A stretch of 64,000 nt of DNA, taken from the NCBI GenBank assembly GCA_011390205.1, contig JAABSX010000004.1:1-64000 (forward strand). Reading direction: 5' to 3'. The translations under genes and the position numbers were made by a program. This stretch comes from Microscillaceae bacterium (GTDB lineage Bacteria; Bacteroidota; Bacteroidia; Cytophagales; Microscillaceae). The notes beneath the pieces were generated by a model. That model was given only the letters and a program-made list of their open reading frames with translations. It had not been told where the DNA came from and did not search any database. This document shows, piece by piece, positions 34,473 through 44,435 of this stretch; the first letter of the stretch is position 1, and each line of letters opens with the position of its first letter.

Positions 34473-35273
34473 TTAATCTTTCTGGGCAGGCTCATAGATG
34501 ATGGTCTTCTTGCTTGGGTCTGGGCTGGCAAGGTCTATCATCCCGAATCCGTGGTAAGCAAAAGCACCTAGACCGCATTCATACACAAACTGCTGCACTT
34601 TGGGGTCGGCATAGAGTAAAAAAGGAAACGTATATCCCCTTACTTCGTACTTTTGCTGAACCTGCTGGAAGGTGTAAATTCTTGCAAACTTTTTTTCTTG
34701 CTCACGGATTCTTTTGAGGTAAATCTTATCAGGCACTACTTGAAATTTGTAAAAGGAAGCGATTTCGGCTTCTGTAAACCTTTGGCTTCGCTCCATACGG
34801 CTCATAGTAGATTCATAGAGCAAGTCAGAAAAAGTGTCTTCTTCGGGAGAAATAAATTTTTTGGCGTAATATTGATCCCGAGCTGGGTCTGTTAGCACCA
34901 GCGGAGAGATACAGATGCACTTGACTGCTCCACTGAGGTCAGGGTTGGGCTCGGCTTCTATGGAGTGGGGGCTTAAATACAACTGACCTATCTGGATCGT
35001 ATCCCTCTCAAAAATCTGGTTTAAGAGATAGTCTAAAAAGTGTTGGTTGGGAGAAGAAAGCACCAGTGTAACTTTAGAAGAATAAAAATGAAGTCCTTCA
35101 CGGCTGATTTTTGTCTGGCCTTTTAGCCCTGAGAAGTTAAAAAACTCATAGTTTTCATATTGAGCTTCTCCCTCTTCTAGCAGCTCATTAATGAGATTTG
35201 ACAACAAATATTGATGATGAAAAGGTACATTCCCACCACGATTATTCAAAGAAAATACTACTCTTACCCTCAC
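34473..35273 (-). CDS. cas6: Cas6-like protein, orphan
   Basis: 266 aa. The ferredoxin-like double domain is suggested by the N-terminal HHQYLLSNLINELL (19-32) and FFNFSGL (44-50), and by the Gly-rich C-terminal loop GLGAFAYHGFGMI (234-246), the hallmark of Cas6 endoribonucleases that cut CRISPR precursor RNA. No CRISPR array and no other cas gene are in the window. In canonical Cas6 a segment with a catalytic His separates the first helix from the FTFS strand; here only EEGEAQYENYE lies there, so cleavage ability is doubtful. It may act as an RNA-binding protein of another system. Confidence 0.75.
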   Translation of the reverse strand: MRVRVVFSLNNRGGNVPFHHQYLLSNLINELLEEGEAQYENYEFFNFSGLKGQTKISREGLHFYSSKVTLVLSSPNQHFLDYLLNQIFERDTIQIGQLYLSPHSIEAEPNPDLSGAVKCICISPLVLTDPARDQYYAKKFISPEEDTFSDLLYESTMSRMERSQRFTEAEIASFYKFQVVPDKIYLKRIREQEKKFARIYTFQQVQQKYEVRGYTFPFLLYADPKVQQFVYECGLGAFAYHGFGMIDLASPDPSKKTIIYEPAQKD

Positions 35274-35426
35274 GCTTCTGTTCTGTTTTGTGGATGTTGA
35301 TATGGCATATGTTACCTTTGGATGTAACTAAGCTATTTTTAAAATGTTTTGAAAAATGGCTAAAAACAGCGCTTAATTTTTATTTTTACTGAAAAAGGTA
35401 ACTGTTTAGGTATCTCCATTTAAATA

Positions 35427-35500
35427 CAAAACCATTCTGAAGATGCCACCCTTCTGGGAGTTTACAGATTTCTATTTATTTTTCTACAAAGATTTTTCCA
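35427..35500 (+). repeat. Dispersed intergenic repeat, copy 1
   Basis: About 74 bp sharing most of its bases with 48861-48937. Shared blocks are AAAACCAT, GATGCCACCC, a GGG-containing hairpin arm, ACAGATTT/GCAGACTT and TATTTATTTTTCTACAAAG. Both copies lie between genes. Resembles a short dispersed repeat seen in many Bacteroidota genomes. Confidence 0.7.
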
Positions 35501-35576
35501 CCTCACGCCGTTGCCGTGTTCAATCCCGCCGTCTTCTGTGAAGACACGGTGAAAAGTAACTTATCAAAAAAACATA

Positions 35577-35608
35577 AAAAAACCTAACTCACTCGGAGTT
35601 AGGTTTTT
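35577..35608 (-). terminator. Terminator of ychF
   Basis: Perfect stem of 13 bp (35578-35590 with 35596-35608), loop ACTCG, followed on the minus strand by a T-run. It lies about 56 bp past the ychF stop. Confidence 0.88.
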
Positions 35609-35663
35609 ATCAGAATCAGAAGATGACACAGGATATACTCTAGCCTCAGGGCTAGTTTTGTGC

Positions 35664-36761
35664 TTAGACATTGAATCTAAAGTGCATAATATCTCCGTCT
35701 TCTACCACATATTCTTTTCCTTCTACGCCCAGTTTGCCTGCTTCACGGCAAGCGGCTTCGGTTTTGTATTGCTCGTAATTACTCAGTTTGATGACTTCGG
35801 CTCGGATAAAACCTTTCTCAAAATCACTATGAATCACGCTGGCAGCCTTGGGTGCTTTCCACCCTCTCTCAATAGTCCAAGCCCTTACTTCTTTGACCCC
35901 TGCCGTAAAATAAGTGATTAGATTCAACAATGTATAGGCCTCACTGATTAACCTGCTTAGACCTGATTCTTCTAGGCCATATTCTTTTAGGAACTCTACT
36001 TTGTCTTCTTCCTCTGTGAGTTCTGCTATTTCTGCCTCTATGGCAGCACTTACCCTGATGAGTTGGGCGTTTTCGGCACTGATAGAATCACGAAGTGCTT
36101 TCACGAATATATTGTCTTCATGAAGAGATGCCACATCAACATTGGCTACATACAGCACAGGCTTGATGGTGAGGAGGTTTAGCTCTTCTATCCAAGGTTT
36201 TTCTTCATCACTTAGCTCTATTCCTCTTACGTTTTGCCCTGACTCGAGGCGTGTCTTGACCTTTTCATAGGCTTCCATTCTTTTGAGGGCATCTTTGTCG
36301 CCTGTTTTCGCCATTTTTTTGACTCTTTCGGCTCTTTTTTCTACACTCTCTAAGTCTTTAAGCTGTAGCTCTGTATCTATGACCTCTTTGTCACTGACGG
36401 GGTTAATCTTTCCATCTACGTGTACGATGTTTTCATCTTCAAAACACCTTACTACGTGTACGATGGCATCTACCTCTCTGATGTTTGCCAAAAATTGATT
36501 TCCTAGCCCTTCGCCTTTGCTCGCACCCCTAACAAGCCCTGCGATATCTACAAACTCTATGATGGTTGGGATTACTTTTTGAGGGTTTACGAGTTGTTCT
36601 AAGACCTTGAGGCGGGGGTCTGGCACAGTAACCACGCCTACATTAGGCTCTATAGTACAAAAAGGATAATTGGCTGATTCGGCTTTGGCACTTGAGAGTG
36701 CATTAAACAGTGTAGATTTACCCACATTGGGCAGCCCTACTATTCCACATTGAAGACCCAT
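35664..36761 (-). CDS. ychF: Redox-regulated ATPase YchF (OLA1 family)
   Basis: 365 aa, cytoplasmic P-loop protein related to Obg GTPases. G1 is GLPNVGKST, G3 is DIAGLVRGASKGEGLG, and the TGS-like C-terminal part is present (LITYFTAGVKEVRAWTIERG; GFIRAEVIKL). YchF hydrolyses ATP rather than GTP and binds ribosomes; it controls stress responses. Universally conserved single-copy gene of normal length. Preceded by a 105-bp gap from the AI-2E family gene and followed by a strong terminator. Confidence 0.96.
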   Translation of the reverse strand: MGLQCGIVGLPNVGKSTLFNALSSAKAESANYPFCTIEPNVGVVTVPDPRLKVLEQLVNPQKVIPTIIEFVDIAGLVRGASKGEGLGNQFLANIREVDAIVHVVRCFEDENIVHVDGKINPVSDKEVIDTELQLKDLESVEKRAERVKKMAKTGDKDALKRMEAYEKVKTRLESGQNVRGIELSDEEKPWIEELNLLTIKPVLYVANVDVASLHEDNIFVKALRDSISAENAQLIRVSAAIEAEIAELTEEEDKVEFLKEYGLEESGLSRLISEAYTLLNLITYFTAGVKEVRAWTIERGWKAPKAASVIHSDFEKGFIRAEVIKLSNYEQYKTEAACREAGKLGVEGKEYVVEDGDIMHFRFNV

Positions 36762-36865
36762 ATATTATTTAATTTATTGTTATGAATGGTTTATTGTATT
36801 TGAATAAAATTCTAGGCACACAAGATAACTTAATGATTTTGAGTGTTTTATATATTATCACTGGC

Positions 36866-37999
36866 TCAGCCATCTTGTCTGGCAGAAAAAGGTGGCAGAG
36901 GGCTACTCATCTTAAAGATATGATACTGCCGATAGCCCTTGCTTAACTCTATATAAGAGACCCTCAAAATAGTGTAAGTAGGGATGGCAGCAATCATGCC
37001 CAATACCCCCACTACAGCCGCCCCTGCAAAAATAACAATAAATATCTCCAGAGGATGTGCTTTGACGCTTTTTGAAAAAATAATAGGCTGCAATAAGATA
37101 TTATCAATCAGCTGGGCCACGGCAAAGACGGGTACAATCCTGAGCCCTAGAATAAAATAATTATGCAGGTCGGCATCCATCATTCGGGTAGAGACGATGA
37201 CTATCAGACCAAACAAAAGCCCCATGATAGGTCCCAGATAAGGGATAAGATTCACGATGGCCGCAAACACGGCAATGGTCAGGGCATACTTCACGCCGCT
37301 CAGGGTCAGCCCTAGTGCAATGATTGTAAACATAATCATAATCTGTAGAAGCAGCCCGATGAGGTAATTAGAAAGCAGCTTTTCTATCTTATAAATGGTG
37401 GTAATGCCTACTTCAAAATAAGCATTCGGGATAACTGCCAAAAGGCTTCGCCGTATGATACCTTTCTCATAAAGAAGAAAAAACGTGATGAAACTCACTG
37501 CCAAAAGATAAATAAAAATAGTGCCTGTAAACTGCAAAAGTGAATTGAGCAAGGCAGCTATCTGGATACTCTCAATAAAAGACAAGATGGCATCATTGAC
37601 CTCATCAATCAAAAAACCTGACTCGTGCTTTGAGCTGATATTCTGAATAATAAATGCGTCTATTTGGTTCATAGGCTTTTGAAGGCTGGCTATGATTTTA
37701 TTAAACTGAATGCCCTGAAGTACATTGACCTGCTCTATAATCAAAGGCACAAACATCAGTGTAAACAAAAGCGGAATGGCTGCTAATATCAAAAAAGATA
37801 CAAAGACTGCCAGCCAGCGAGGCACTTTTACTCTGAAAAATTCTAAATTGTCTATGTAATCTGTTACAGGTCTTAATATTGATGAAATCACCAATGAAAC
37901 CAATACATATACAATAATATCAGAAAATAACCAAAAGATGGCAAACAATGTGCTTGCTACCAACGCCAAATTTAGACTGGCACGAGGGTGGATAATCAT
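36866..37999 (-). CDS. AI-2E family transporter
   Basis: 377 aa with about eight membrane helices. The N-terminal paired helices and the long loop (about 90-150) lead into a C-terminal pore region with NLIPYLGPIMGLLFG and LGMIAAIPTYTILR, the family signatures. Despite the name, most members have unknown substrates; Na+/H+ exchange has been shown for a few. Separated by a terminator from the PUR-fold gene upstream. Confidence 0.88.
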   Translation of the reverse strand: MIIHPRASLNLALVASTLFAIFWLFSDIIVYVLVSLVISSILRPVTDYIDNLEFFRVKVPRWLAVFVSFLILAAIPLLFTLMFVPLIIEQVNVLQGIQFNKIIASLQKPMNQIDAFIIQNISSKHESGFLIDEVNDAILSFIESIQIAALLNSLLQFTGTIFIYLLAVSFITFFLLYEKGIIRRSLLAVIPNAYFEVGITTIYKIEKLLSNYLIGLLLQIMIMFTIIALGLTLSGVKYALTIAVFAAIVNLIPYLGPIMGLLFGLIVIVSTRMMDADLHNYFILGLRIVPVFAVAQLIDNILLQPIIFSKSVKAHPLEIFIVIFAGAAVVGVLGMIAAIPTYTILRVSYIELSKGYRQYHIFKMSSPLPPFSARQDG

Positions 38000-38023
38000 A
38001 ACATTGTAGAGGTTTTTTTAAAA

Positions 38024-38065
38024 CACAAAAAACGCTTGGTCGTACACAACCAAAGCGTTTTTTGT
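38024..38065 (-). terminator. Terminator of the PUR-fold gene
   Basis: Long stem ACAAAAAACGCTT/AAGCGTTTTTTGT with GGT/ACC inside (38025-38065), followed on the minus strand by a T-rich tail; 26 bp past the PUR stop. Confidence 0.8.
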
Positions 38066-38090
38066 ATTTCTTTCATCCTTCAAAAAAGAC

Positions 38091-38426
38091 CTAATCCCAT
38101 TTTAGCTCATCATCCACTTCATCTGTCTTATTAGACTCTGTGTATTTATCTTCTATCTGGGTGAAATCAAAATCTGGCATTAAATCCGTTTTTACATGAG
38201 AAACCGCCTCTTGGATGGCTTCTAAAAACTTCTCAAAATCTTCTTTATACAAGAAAATCTTATGCTTTTCATAAAAAAATCCACCTTCTTTGTACTTCTT
38301 CTTACTTTCTGTAATCGTAAGGTAATAATCATTCGAGCGTGTTGATTTCACATCAAAGAAATATGTCCTCTTCCCAGCACGTACTCTTTTCGAGTAAAGT
38401 TCGTCTTTTTCTCTATTTTCTTCCAA
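38091..38426 (-). CDS. PUR-fold DNA/RNA-binding protein (DUF3276)
   Basis: 111 aa, soluble. The pattern KRTYFFDVKSTRSNDYYLTI followed by KIFLYKEDFEKFLEAIQEAV is that of the small Bacteroidota PUR-alpha-like proteins, which bind single-stranded nucleic acids. Acidic C-terminal tail. A minus-strand TACCTTTG box at 38450-38457 fits a -7 element just before the start. Confidence 0.88.
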   Translation of the reverse strand: MEENREKDELYSKRVRAGKRTYFFDVKSTRSNDYYLTITESKKKYKEGGFFYEKHKIFLYKEDFEKFLEAIQEAVSHVKTDLMPDFDFTQIEDKYTESNKTDEVDDELKWD

Positions 38427-38504
38427 AGTCCTATAATTTTTGATTAAATCAAAGGTAAAACTATAACATAAATACTTAGATACAAAGCACTTTTGCTAAT
38501 AAAA

Positions 38505-38536
38505 TTGTAATATCACTAAATAATTTAATACTTTTG
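38505..38536 (+). promoter_or_regulatory. Bacteroidota-type promoter of rlpA
   Basis: TTG at 38505-38507, 21-nt spacer, TACTTTTG at 38529-38536, fitting TTG-N17-23-TAnnTTTG. Transcription would begin about 32 bp before the ATG at 38575. Confidence 0.6.
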
Positions 38537-38574
38537 GGTTTTAGGCATCAATCCTATACATAAACCTTAAACTT

Positions 38575-39351
38575 ATGAAACTCTTAAGCAAATTGAGCAT
38601 ACTTCTGTTTTTAGTTGTGTATCACAGCCCCACTCTCAAGGCTCAATACAAAGCAGGTTATAAAGAGAGAGGCATTATCTCTTATTATACAGATAAATTT
38701 GCTGACCGCAAAACTGCCAATGGAGAAAAATTTGACAATACTGACCTAGTAGCCTGCCATAATCAGATTCCATTTGATAGCAAAGTAAAAGTAACCAACC
38801 TCGCCAATGGCAGGTCTGTCATTGTGCGTATCAATGACCGTGGACCCTATGCCTATGGCAGAATCATGGACATCTCTAAGGCAGCAGCCCTAAAAATAGA
38901 CCTTATCTCCACAGGCACTGCCAAAGTAGAAATCGAACTCCTCCCCCAGACCGAAGAAACCGAAGGAAATAAACCAGAAGGTCCTTCAGAGAAATCTGGT
39001 ACTGCCATCGCTTCCCAAAACCCCGCCACCACAGAGAGTAGTGCAAGTGCAAGCAGTTTTAGTCTTGACCAGACTTACAGCCAATGGGGCACGGCACTCA
39101 ACCCTTCAGGATATACCATACAGCTCATCGGGTATAGCAGCCCCGAAAAAGCACAAGAGTACTGCAAAATGCTTAGAAAAAATGGGTTTGAAGATGAAAA
39201 AATATTTATCCGTGCCGAAAAAAGCAGCAATGACACTTTGTATAAAGTCTTGCTCGGAGAGTTTGAAAACAAAGAAGATGCTGTAATATTAGAAAAAAAA
39301 TACCTGCACCTCATCAAAAAGAAAGGATATGTAAGACCTTTTCAGAGATAA
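38575..39351 (+). CDS. rlpA: RlpA-like lytic transglycosylase with SPOR domain
   Basis: 258 aa. Signal peptide about 1-23 (ends LKAQ). The double-psi beta-barrel (about 30-122) has ISYYTDKFADRKTANGEKFD and VRINDRGPYAYGRIMDIS, the RlpA signatures. After a Ser/Thr/Glu linker the C-terminal SPOR domain (about 178-256) has SGYTIQLIGYSSPEKAQEYC and binds denuded septal peptidoglycan. Acts in cell division or daughter-cell separation. No lipobox, so it is a soluble periplasmic or outer-leaflet form. Confidence 0.9.
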   Translation: MKLLSKLSILLFLVVYHSPTLKAQYKAGYKERGIISYYTDKFADRKTANGEKFDNTDLVACHNQIPFDSKVKVTNLANGRSVIVRINDRGPYAYGRIMDISKAAALKIDLISTGTAKVEIELLPQTEETEGNKPEGPSEKSGTAIASQNPATTESSASASSFSLDQTYSQWGTALNPSGYTIQLIGYSSPEKAQEYCKMLRKNGFEDEKIFIRAEKSSNDTLYKVLLGEFENKEDAVILEKKYLHLIKKKGYVRPFQR

Positions 39352-39441
39352 AAATATCTCTGAAAAACAACCCCTCCTTCTGGGTGTCTGAATCATCTTA
39401 CTTCAAAAAAATTCCTAAAAATTTATTGCGTATCATTGACC

Positions 39442-40371
39442 ATGGCAAACAAAAAACTTGACCTGAGTGATTTATCCCAAATCAGAGAATTTGGAAATAT
39501 AGAGTTCCTTGCCAAACAGATGGTAGAGGGCTTTATCACGGGGCTGCACCGCTCACCATTTCACGGATTCTCAGTAGAATTTGCAGAACACAGACTCTAT
39601 AACACAGGCGAAAGCACCAGACACATTGACTGGAAAGCCTTCGCCAAAACTGACCGACTCTATACCAAACGATATGAAGAAGAAACCAACCTCAGGGCAC
39701 AGCTACTGATAGATGTGTCTTCTTCTATGTTTTATCCGCAGCCTGCTCACGGCAAACTGACCTTTAGCATCATGGCAGCGGCAGCTATTGCTTATATGCT
39801 CCAGAAGCAAAGGGATGCCGTCAGTCTGTGTACTTTTGCAGAAGATATAGAAGAACATACGCCCACCAAATCTACGCCTTCACATATCCATAAGATATTT
39901 TTGATGCTAGAAGAGCTGCTACACAGCCCACAGAAGCAGCAAGGCAGCAAAACCTCGATAGCAGAAACCATCCATAAAATAGCCAATAAAATCCCTCGCC
40001 GCTCTCTAGTCATTATTTTTAGTGATATGTTTGAAGGAGGAGAAAACCAAGAAGAGGTCTTCTCAGCCCTACAGCACCTTAAGCACAATCACCATGAAGT
40101 TCTACTCTTTCATGTTACGGACAAAAAAACTGAAAGAGATTTTGACTTTGAAGAAAGACCTCACGAATTTATAGACCTAGAGACAGGAGAAAAAATTAAA
40201 CTCCAACCCTCTCAAGTGCAAGCCTTCTACCGCAAACACGTAGAGACGGTTTACAAAGACCTCAAACTGAAATGTGGGCAATACAAGATTGACTTTATAG
40301 AAGTAGATATCAAACAAAGCTTTGAGCAAATCCTAACTGCTTATCTCATCAAAAGAAGTAAGATGAAGTAA
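39442..40371 (+). CDS. DUF58 domain protein (MoxR-associated)
   Basis: 309 aa from the ATG at 39442; a TTG two codons earlier extends the frame without support. The DUF58 core is seen in GESTRHIDWKAFAKTDRLYTKRY, and a vWA-like domain follows (LIDVSSSMFYPQ; LVIIFSDMFEGG) with MIDAS-type residues. DUF58 proteins are partners of MoxR AAA+ ATPases in envelope stress or protease assembly; the usual MoxR and BatA/B genes are not adjacent here. Confidence 0.88.
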   Translation: MANKKLDLSDLSQIREFGNIEFLAKQMVEGFITGLHRSPFHGFSVEFAEHRLYNTGESTRHIDWKAFAKTDRLYTKRYEEETNLRAQLLIDVSSSMFYPQPAHGKLTFSIMAAAAIAYMLQKQRDAVSLCTFAEDIEEHTPTKSTPSHIHKIFLMLEELLHSPQKQQGSKTSIAETIHKIANKIPRRSLVIIFSDMFEGGENQEEVFSALQHLKHNHHEVLLFHVTDKKTERDFDFEERPHEFIDLETGEKIKLQPSQVQAFYRKHVETVYKDLKLKCGQYKIDFIEVDIKQSFEQILTAYLIKRSKMK

Positions 40372-40443
40372 GCAAAAATTACCTGCTTTCAAGTCTTTTT
40401 GTTAGGTATTTTATCCGTAATATACCATTTATTTAATTAACTT

Positions 40444-40866
40444 ATGTACTCTTTTATGAAACTTACTCATTTGTTTTTTCTTGTATTGCTGTTCGTTTGT
40501 TTTTCTGGACTTACACAAGCCCAGACCGAAAAGTTTGAACCCCAATCAGGCATGGTAGAGCTTTCTAAACGGAAAGTTATCCTAAAAGTAGGTCAGAAAG
40601 CCTATTATCAGGGCATTATGCATGGCTCAGTAGGCATCGGAATAGTAGTAAATATAAAAGATGAAGAAATACTGAAATACATTGATAAGCATTTTGCCTA
40701 TCATAGAGTACAAGTAGAAGGAATGACCGGAGGTGATAAAGCTACCCAAACTTACATTTTTGAAGCCCTAAAAAAAGGTAAAACTAAAATGATATTTCAA
40801 GAAGTTATGCGAGGAGAAATTCTTAAAAAGCATACCATTAAAATCATCGTCAAAAAATCATATTGA
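40444..40866 (+). CDS. Small exported protein, chagasin-like fold possible
   Basis: 140 aa. Signal peptide ends LTQAQ near residue 27; an internal ATG at 40456 is an equally good start. The mature protein is Lys-rich and beta-stranded. GMTGGDKATQTYIFEALKKG and the preceding strands recall the fold of chagasin (I42) cysteine-protease inhibitors, but the NPTTGY and RPW loops are not present, so this is only a weak hint. Ends with a terminator shared with the convergent gene. Confidence 0.65.
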   Translation: MYSFMKLTHLFFLVLLFVCFSGLTQAQTEKFEPQSGMVELSKRKVILKVGQKAYYQGIMHGSVGIGIVVNIKDEEILKYIDKHFAYHRVQVEGMTGGDKATQTYIFEALKKGKTKMIFQEVMRGEILKKHTIKIIVKKSY

Positions 40867-40920
40867 CCTTGTCAGGTTTATAGTACTTTATTTTTTATTT
40901 TAAATAAAGCCTGACAAGGT
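40866..40920. terminator. Bidirectional terminator
   Basis: Outer arms of 11 bp (40866-40876 with 40910-40920, CCTTGTCAGG type) enclose a second 8-bp hairpin (CTTTATTT/AAATAAAG). Sits between two convergent genes. Confidence 0.75.
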
Positions 40921-40957
40921 TATGGTTAGGCAATTGAAGTGATTTACGACACCCATG

Positions 40958-41671
40958 CTAAATCTTACTTACCATCCGCACAAGGAGTCTTTTGGCCACA
41001 GGCAAAAGCGTTTCTTCTAAGGGAATCGGGGCATTTGCCGCAATGAGGTAAGTGGCAGGGTTGGGCATTTTTTGGTATTTTCGGATTAAGTCTAGCTTGA
41101 TACTCTCTAGTGTAATACCCAGATTTCTATGCACACTCTCTAAAAAAGCAGTTTGCATAGCACGAAACCGCTCTTTGGCTCCATCAAAGATAGTCAGTCT
41201 ATATTCAAATATTTGAAGCTCTCTCTTGTTACTCTCCTGAATAAAAAAATACCCCTCATTAAAATGAAGCGGAGTAATGCCCACAGGGCTTATCTCTATG
41301 TTATTTTCCACATATTCATAGATTTCTTTCCCCTCATTCATCACATGTTGAATCTGTGGCAATGCAAATAAAATAATATCTTCCATCTCTTGGAGTAAAT
41401 CATCATCCTGAACCATTTTTTTATACTCGAGGCTTAACTTTTCAAAATCTGCTTTAGAGATTTCTTTCGGAAAATTCTCAAATAATAGTTCTTTGTTTTT
41501 TTTCAAATCCTTCAAATTTTGATAGTGAAACATCAAATCAGAAAACTGAGGGTAAAGGTAAGTAGATTCGAAATCCTTTTTGACCCCCTGTAGATATGCC
41601 AGCAAGACATATTTTTTGTATTCGTAATCAATCAGTCCTTCTGTGAGCCAATCTTTGCCAAGTGTGTTCAT
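40958..41671 (-). CDS. Conserved hypothetical protein
   Basis: 237 aa, soluble, no signal peptide. Helical first half with a charged SLEYKKMVQDDDLLQEMEDI stretch, then a strand segment (GEIYEYVENNIEIS; PLHFNEGYFFIQE) and a C-terminal helix pattern. I recall similar Bacteroidota proteins but no function. It lies beside the groESL promoter region on the opposite strand. Confidence 0.65.
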   Translation of the reverse strand: MNTLGKDWLTEGLIDYEYKKYVLLAYLQGVKKDFESTYLYPQFSDLMFHYQNLKDLKKNKELLFENFPKEISKADFEKLSLEYKKMVQDDDLLQEMEDIILFALPQIQHVMNEGKEIYEYVENNIEISPVGITPLHFNEGYFFIQESNKRELQIFEYRLTIFDGAKERFRAMQTAFLESVHRNLGITLESIKLDLIRKYQKMPNPATYLIAANAPIPLEETLLPVAKRLLVRMVSKI

Positions 41672-42018
41672 AAAAAAATAAGTTTAATTAAAATCAAATA
41701 CGTAGTAAATATCTTTTATCACAGAATGTCAGTTTTCTGTGCGTGCTGTGTCAGTTTTATGAGTATTATTCTGACAAAACATGGTAATTATCTTATATAC
41801 GATAAGTAAGGCTTTTTTATCCAAAGAATCTATTAAAATTAAAGCCTTTTACCGAAAAAAACAACCTGACAAAGCATAAAATTTAGCACATAGTATGAAA
41901 AAATGTCAGCCTATTCTGCCATAAAATATACCCAAAAGCCATTGGCATAAGAAATGATACATACGAGGTATAAAGCATAAAATTCATAAATTTTTAAACT
42001 TAATAAAACAAAATCAAT
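41672..42018. other. Intergenic region upstream of groES, 347 bp
   Basis: Divergent promoter region between the 237-aa hypothetical gene and groES. It holds five TGTCAG/CTGACA half-sites (see separate entry). No standard CIRCE element and no exact TAnnTTTG box found. Confidence 0.6.
41727..41909 (+). promoter_or_regulatory. TGTCAG repeat array upstream of groESL
   Basis: Half-sites TGTCAG at 41727, 41749 and 41904, and the complement CTGACA at 41771 and 41866. The first three start exactly 22 bp apart, and the 41749 and 41771 sites form an inverted repeat. Flanking TTTT/AAAA is shared. Looks like an operator or activator site of a heat-shock regulator; identity unknown. Confidence 0.55.
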
Positions 42019-42294
42019 ATGTCTGTAAGTCTTAAACCTCTAGCAGATCGTGTTCTAGTAGAACCCGCTGCCGCCGAAGAAAAAACTGCATCAGGTATCA
42101 TCATTCCTGATACTGCACAAGAAAAACCCCAAAAAGGACAAGTTGTGGCTGTAGGCAATGGCAAAAAAGATGAACCTATGACTGTAAAAGTAGGTGATAC
42201 CGTACTTTACGGAAAATACTCTGGCACAGAAATCTCAGTAGATGGAAATGAATACCTCATCATGCGTGAGTCAGACATTTTTGCAGTTTTATAG
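42019..42294 (+). CDS. groES: Co-chaperonin GroES
   Basis: 91 aa. [20 protein letters not shown], then [20 protein letters not shown] (the mobile loop and roof region) and [16 protein letters not shown] match GroES over its full length. Caps the GroEL ring. Co-transcribed with groEL 66 bp downstream; the promoter is expected in the region with the TGTCAG repeats. Confidence 0.97.
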   Translation: MSVSLKPLADRVLVEPAAAEEKTASGIIIPDTAQEKPQKGQVVAVGNGKKDEPMTVKVGDTVLYGKYSGTEISVDGNEYLIMRESDIFAVL

Positions 42295-42333
42295 CCCAAT
42301 TCAAATTTCGTATCAGCATTTTTTTTAATCTAA

Positions 42334-44004
<1,671 letters not shown>

Positions 44005-44435
44005 TCACCCCCCTCTTGCTCAGTGTTAGATAATAATGCTAAAACATAAGGGAGCAAAAGCCTGTTTTCAGTGCCTTTCTCCCTTGCTTACTCATCAAAT
44101 AACTATTTTTTTGATTTTACTTTTTAGTCTGTTTTTTTAGCCTGAAATTTTTTAATCTTTATTCTTAGATTATTTGTACTAAATCATATCAAGCCTCAAA
44201 GCTGTAGCTTTGGGGCTTTTTTAGTTTGGGTATGCTTACACGCAAAACAAAAAGCACATTAAAAAAAAGAACACGAGATTGGCTTTTAATCAGAATACTG
44301 CTAAATTCGTAGCATCTAAGCCACCAAGCATATAAATAAGTATTAGATAAAGGAAAAATACAAAATAAAACTGCTTACTTTATAAAAACAACACAATCAC
44401 CACTCAGAGGATTAAAATAAAAGATATAAAATACC
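44005..44435. other. Intergenic region, 431 bp
   Basis: Contains the groESL terminator (44191-44222) and the AT-rich upstream region of the SerB-SerA fusion gene. No gene. Confidence 0.6.
44191..44222 (+). terminator. Terminator of the groESL operon
   Basis: 12-bp stem with one G-U (44191-44202 with 44207-44218), loop TGTA, T-run; 187 bp past the groEL stop. Confidence 0.8.

Larger units (their letters stand above)
35274..35663. other. Intergenic region, 390 bp
   Basis: Contains one copy of the dispersed repeat (35427-35500), a GC-rich inverted repeat around 35515-35552 (GTCTTC/GAAGAC within CCGTGT/ACACGG) and the ychF terminator. No gene. Confidence 0.6.

Noticed and set aside
34473-35663. 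CRISPR array next to the Cas6-like gene
   Set aside because: No regularly spaced repeats of 25-40 bp are present on either side, or elsewhere in the window as far as I can see.
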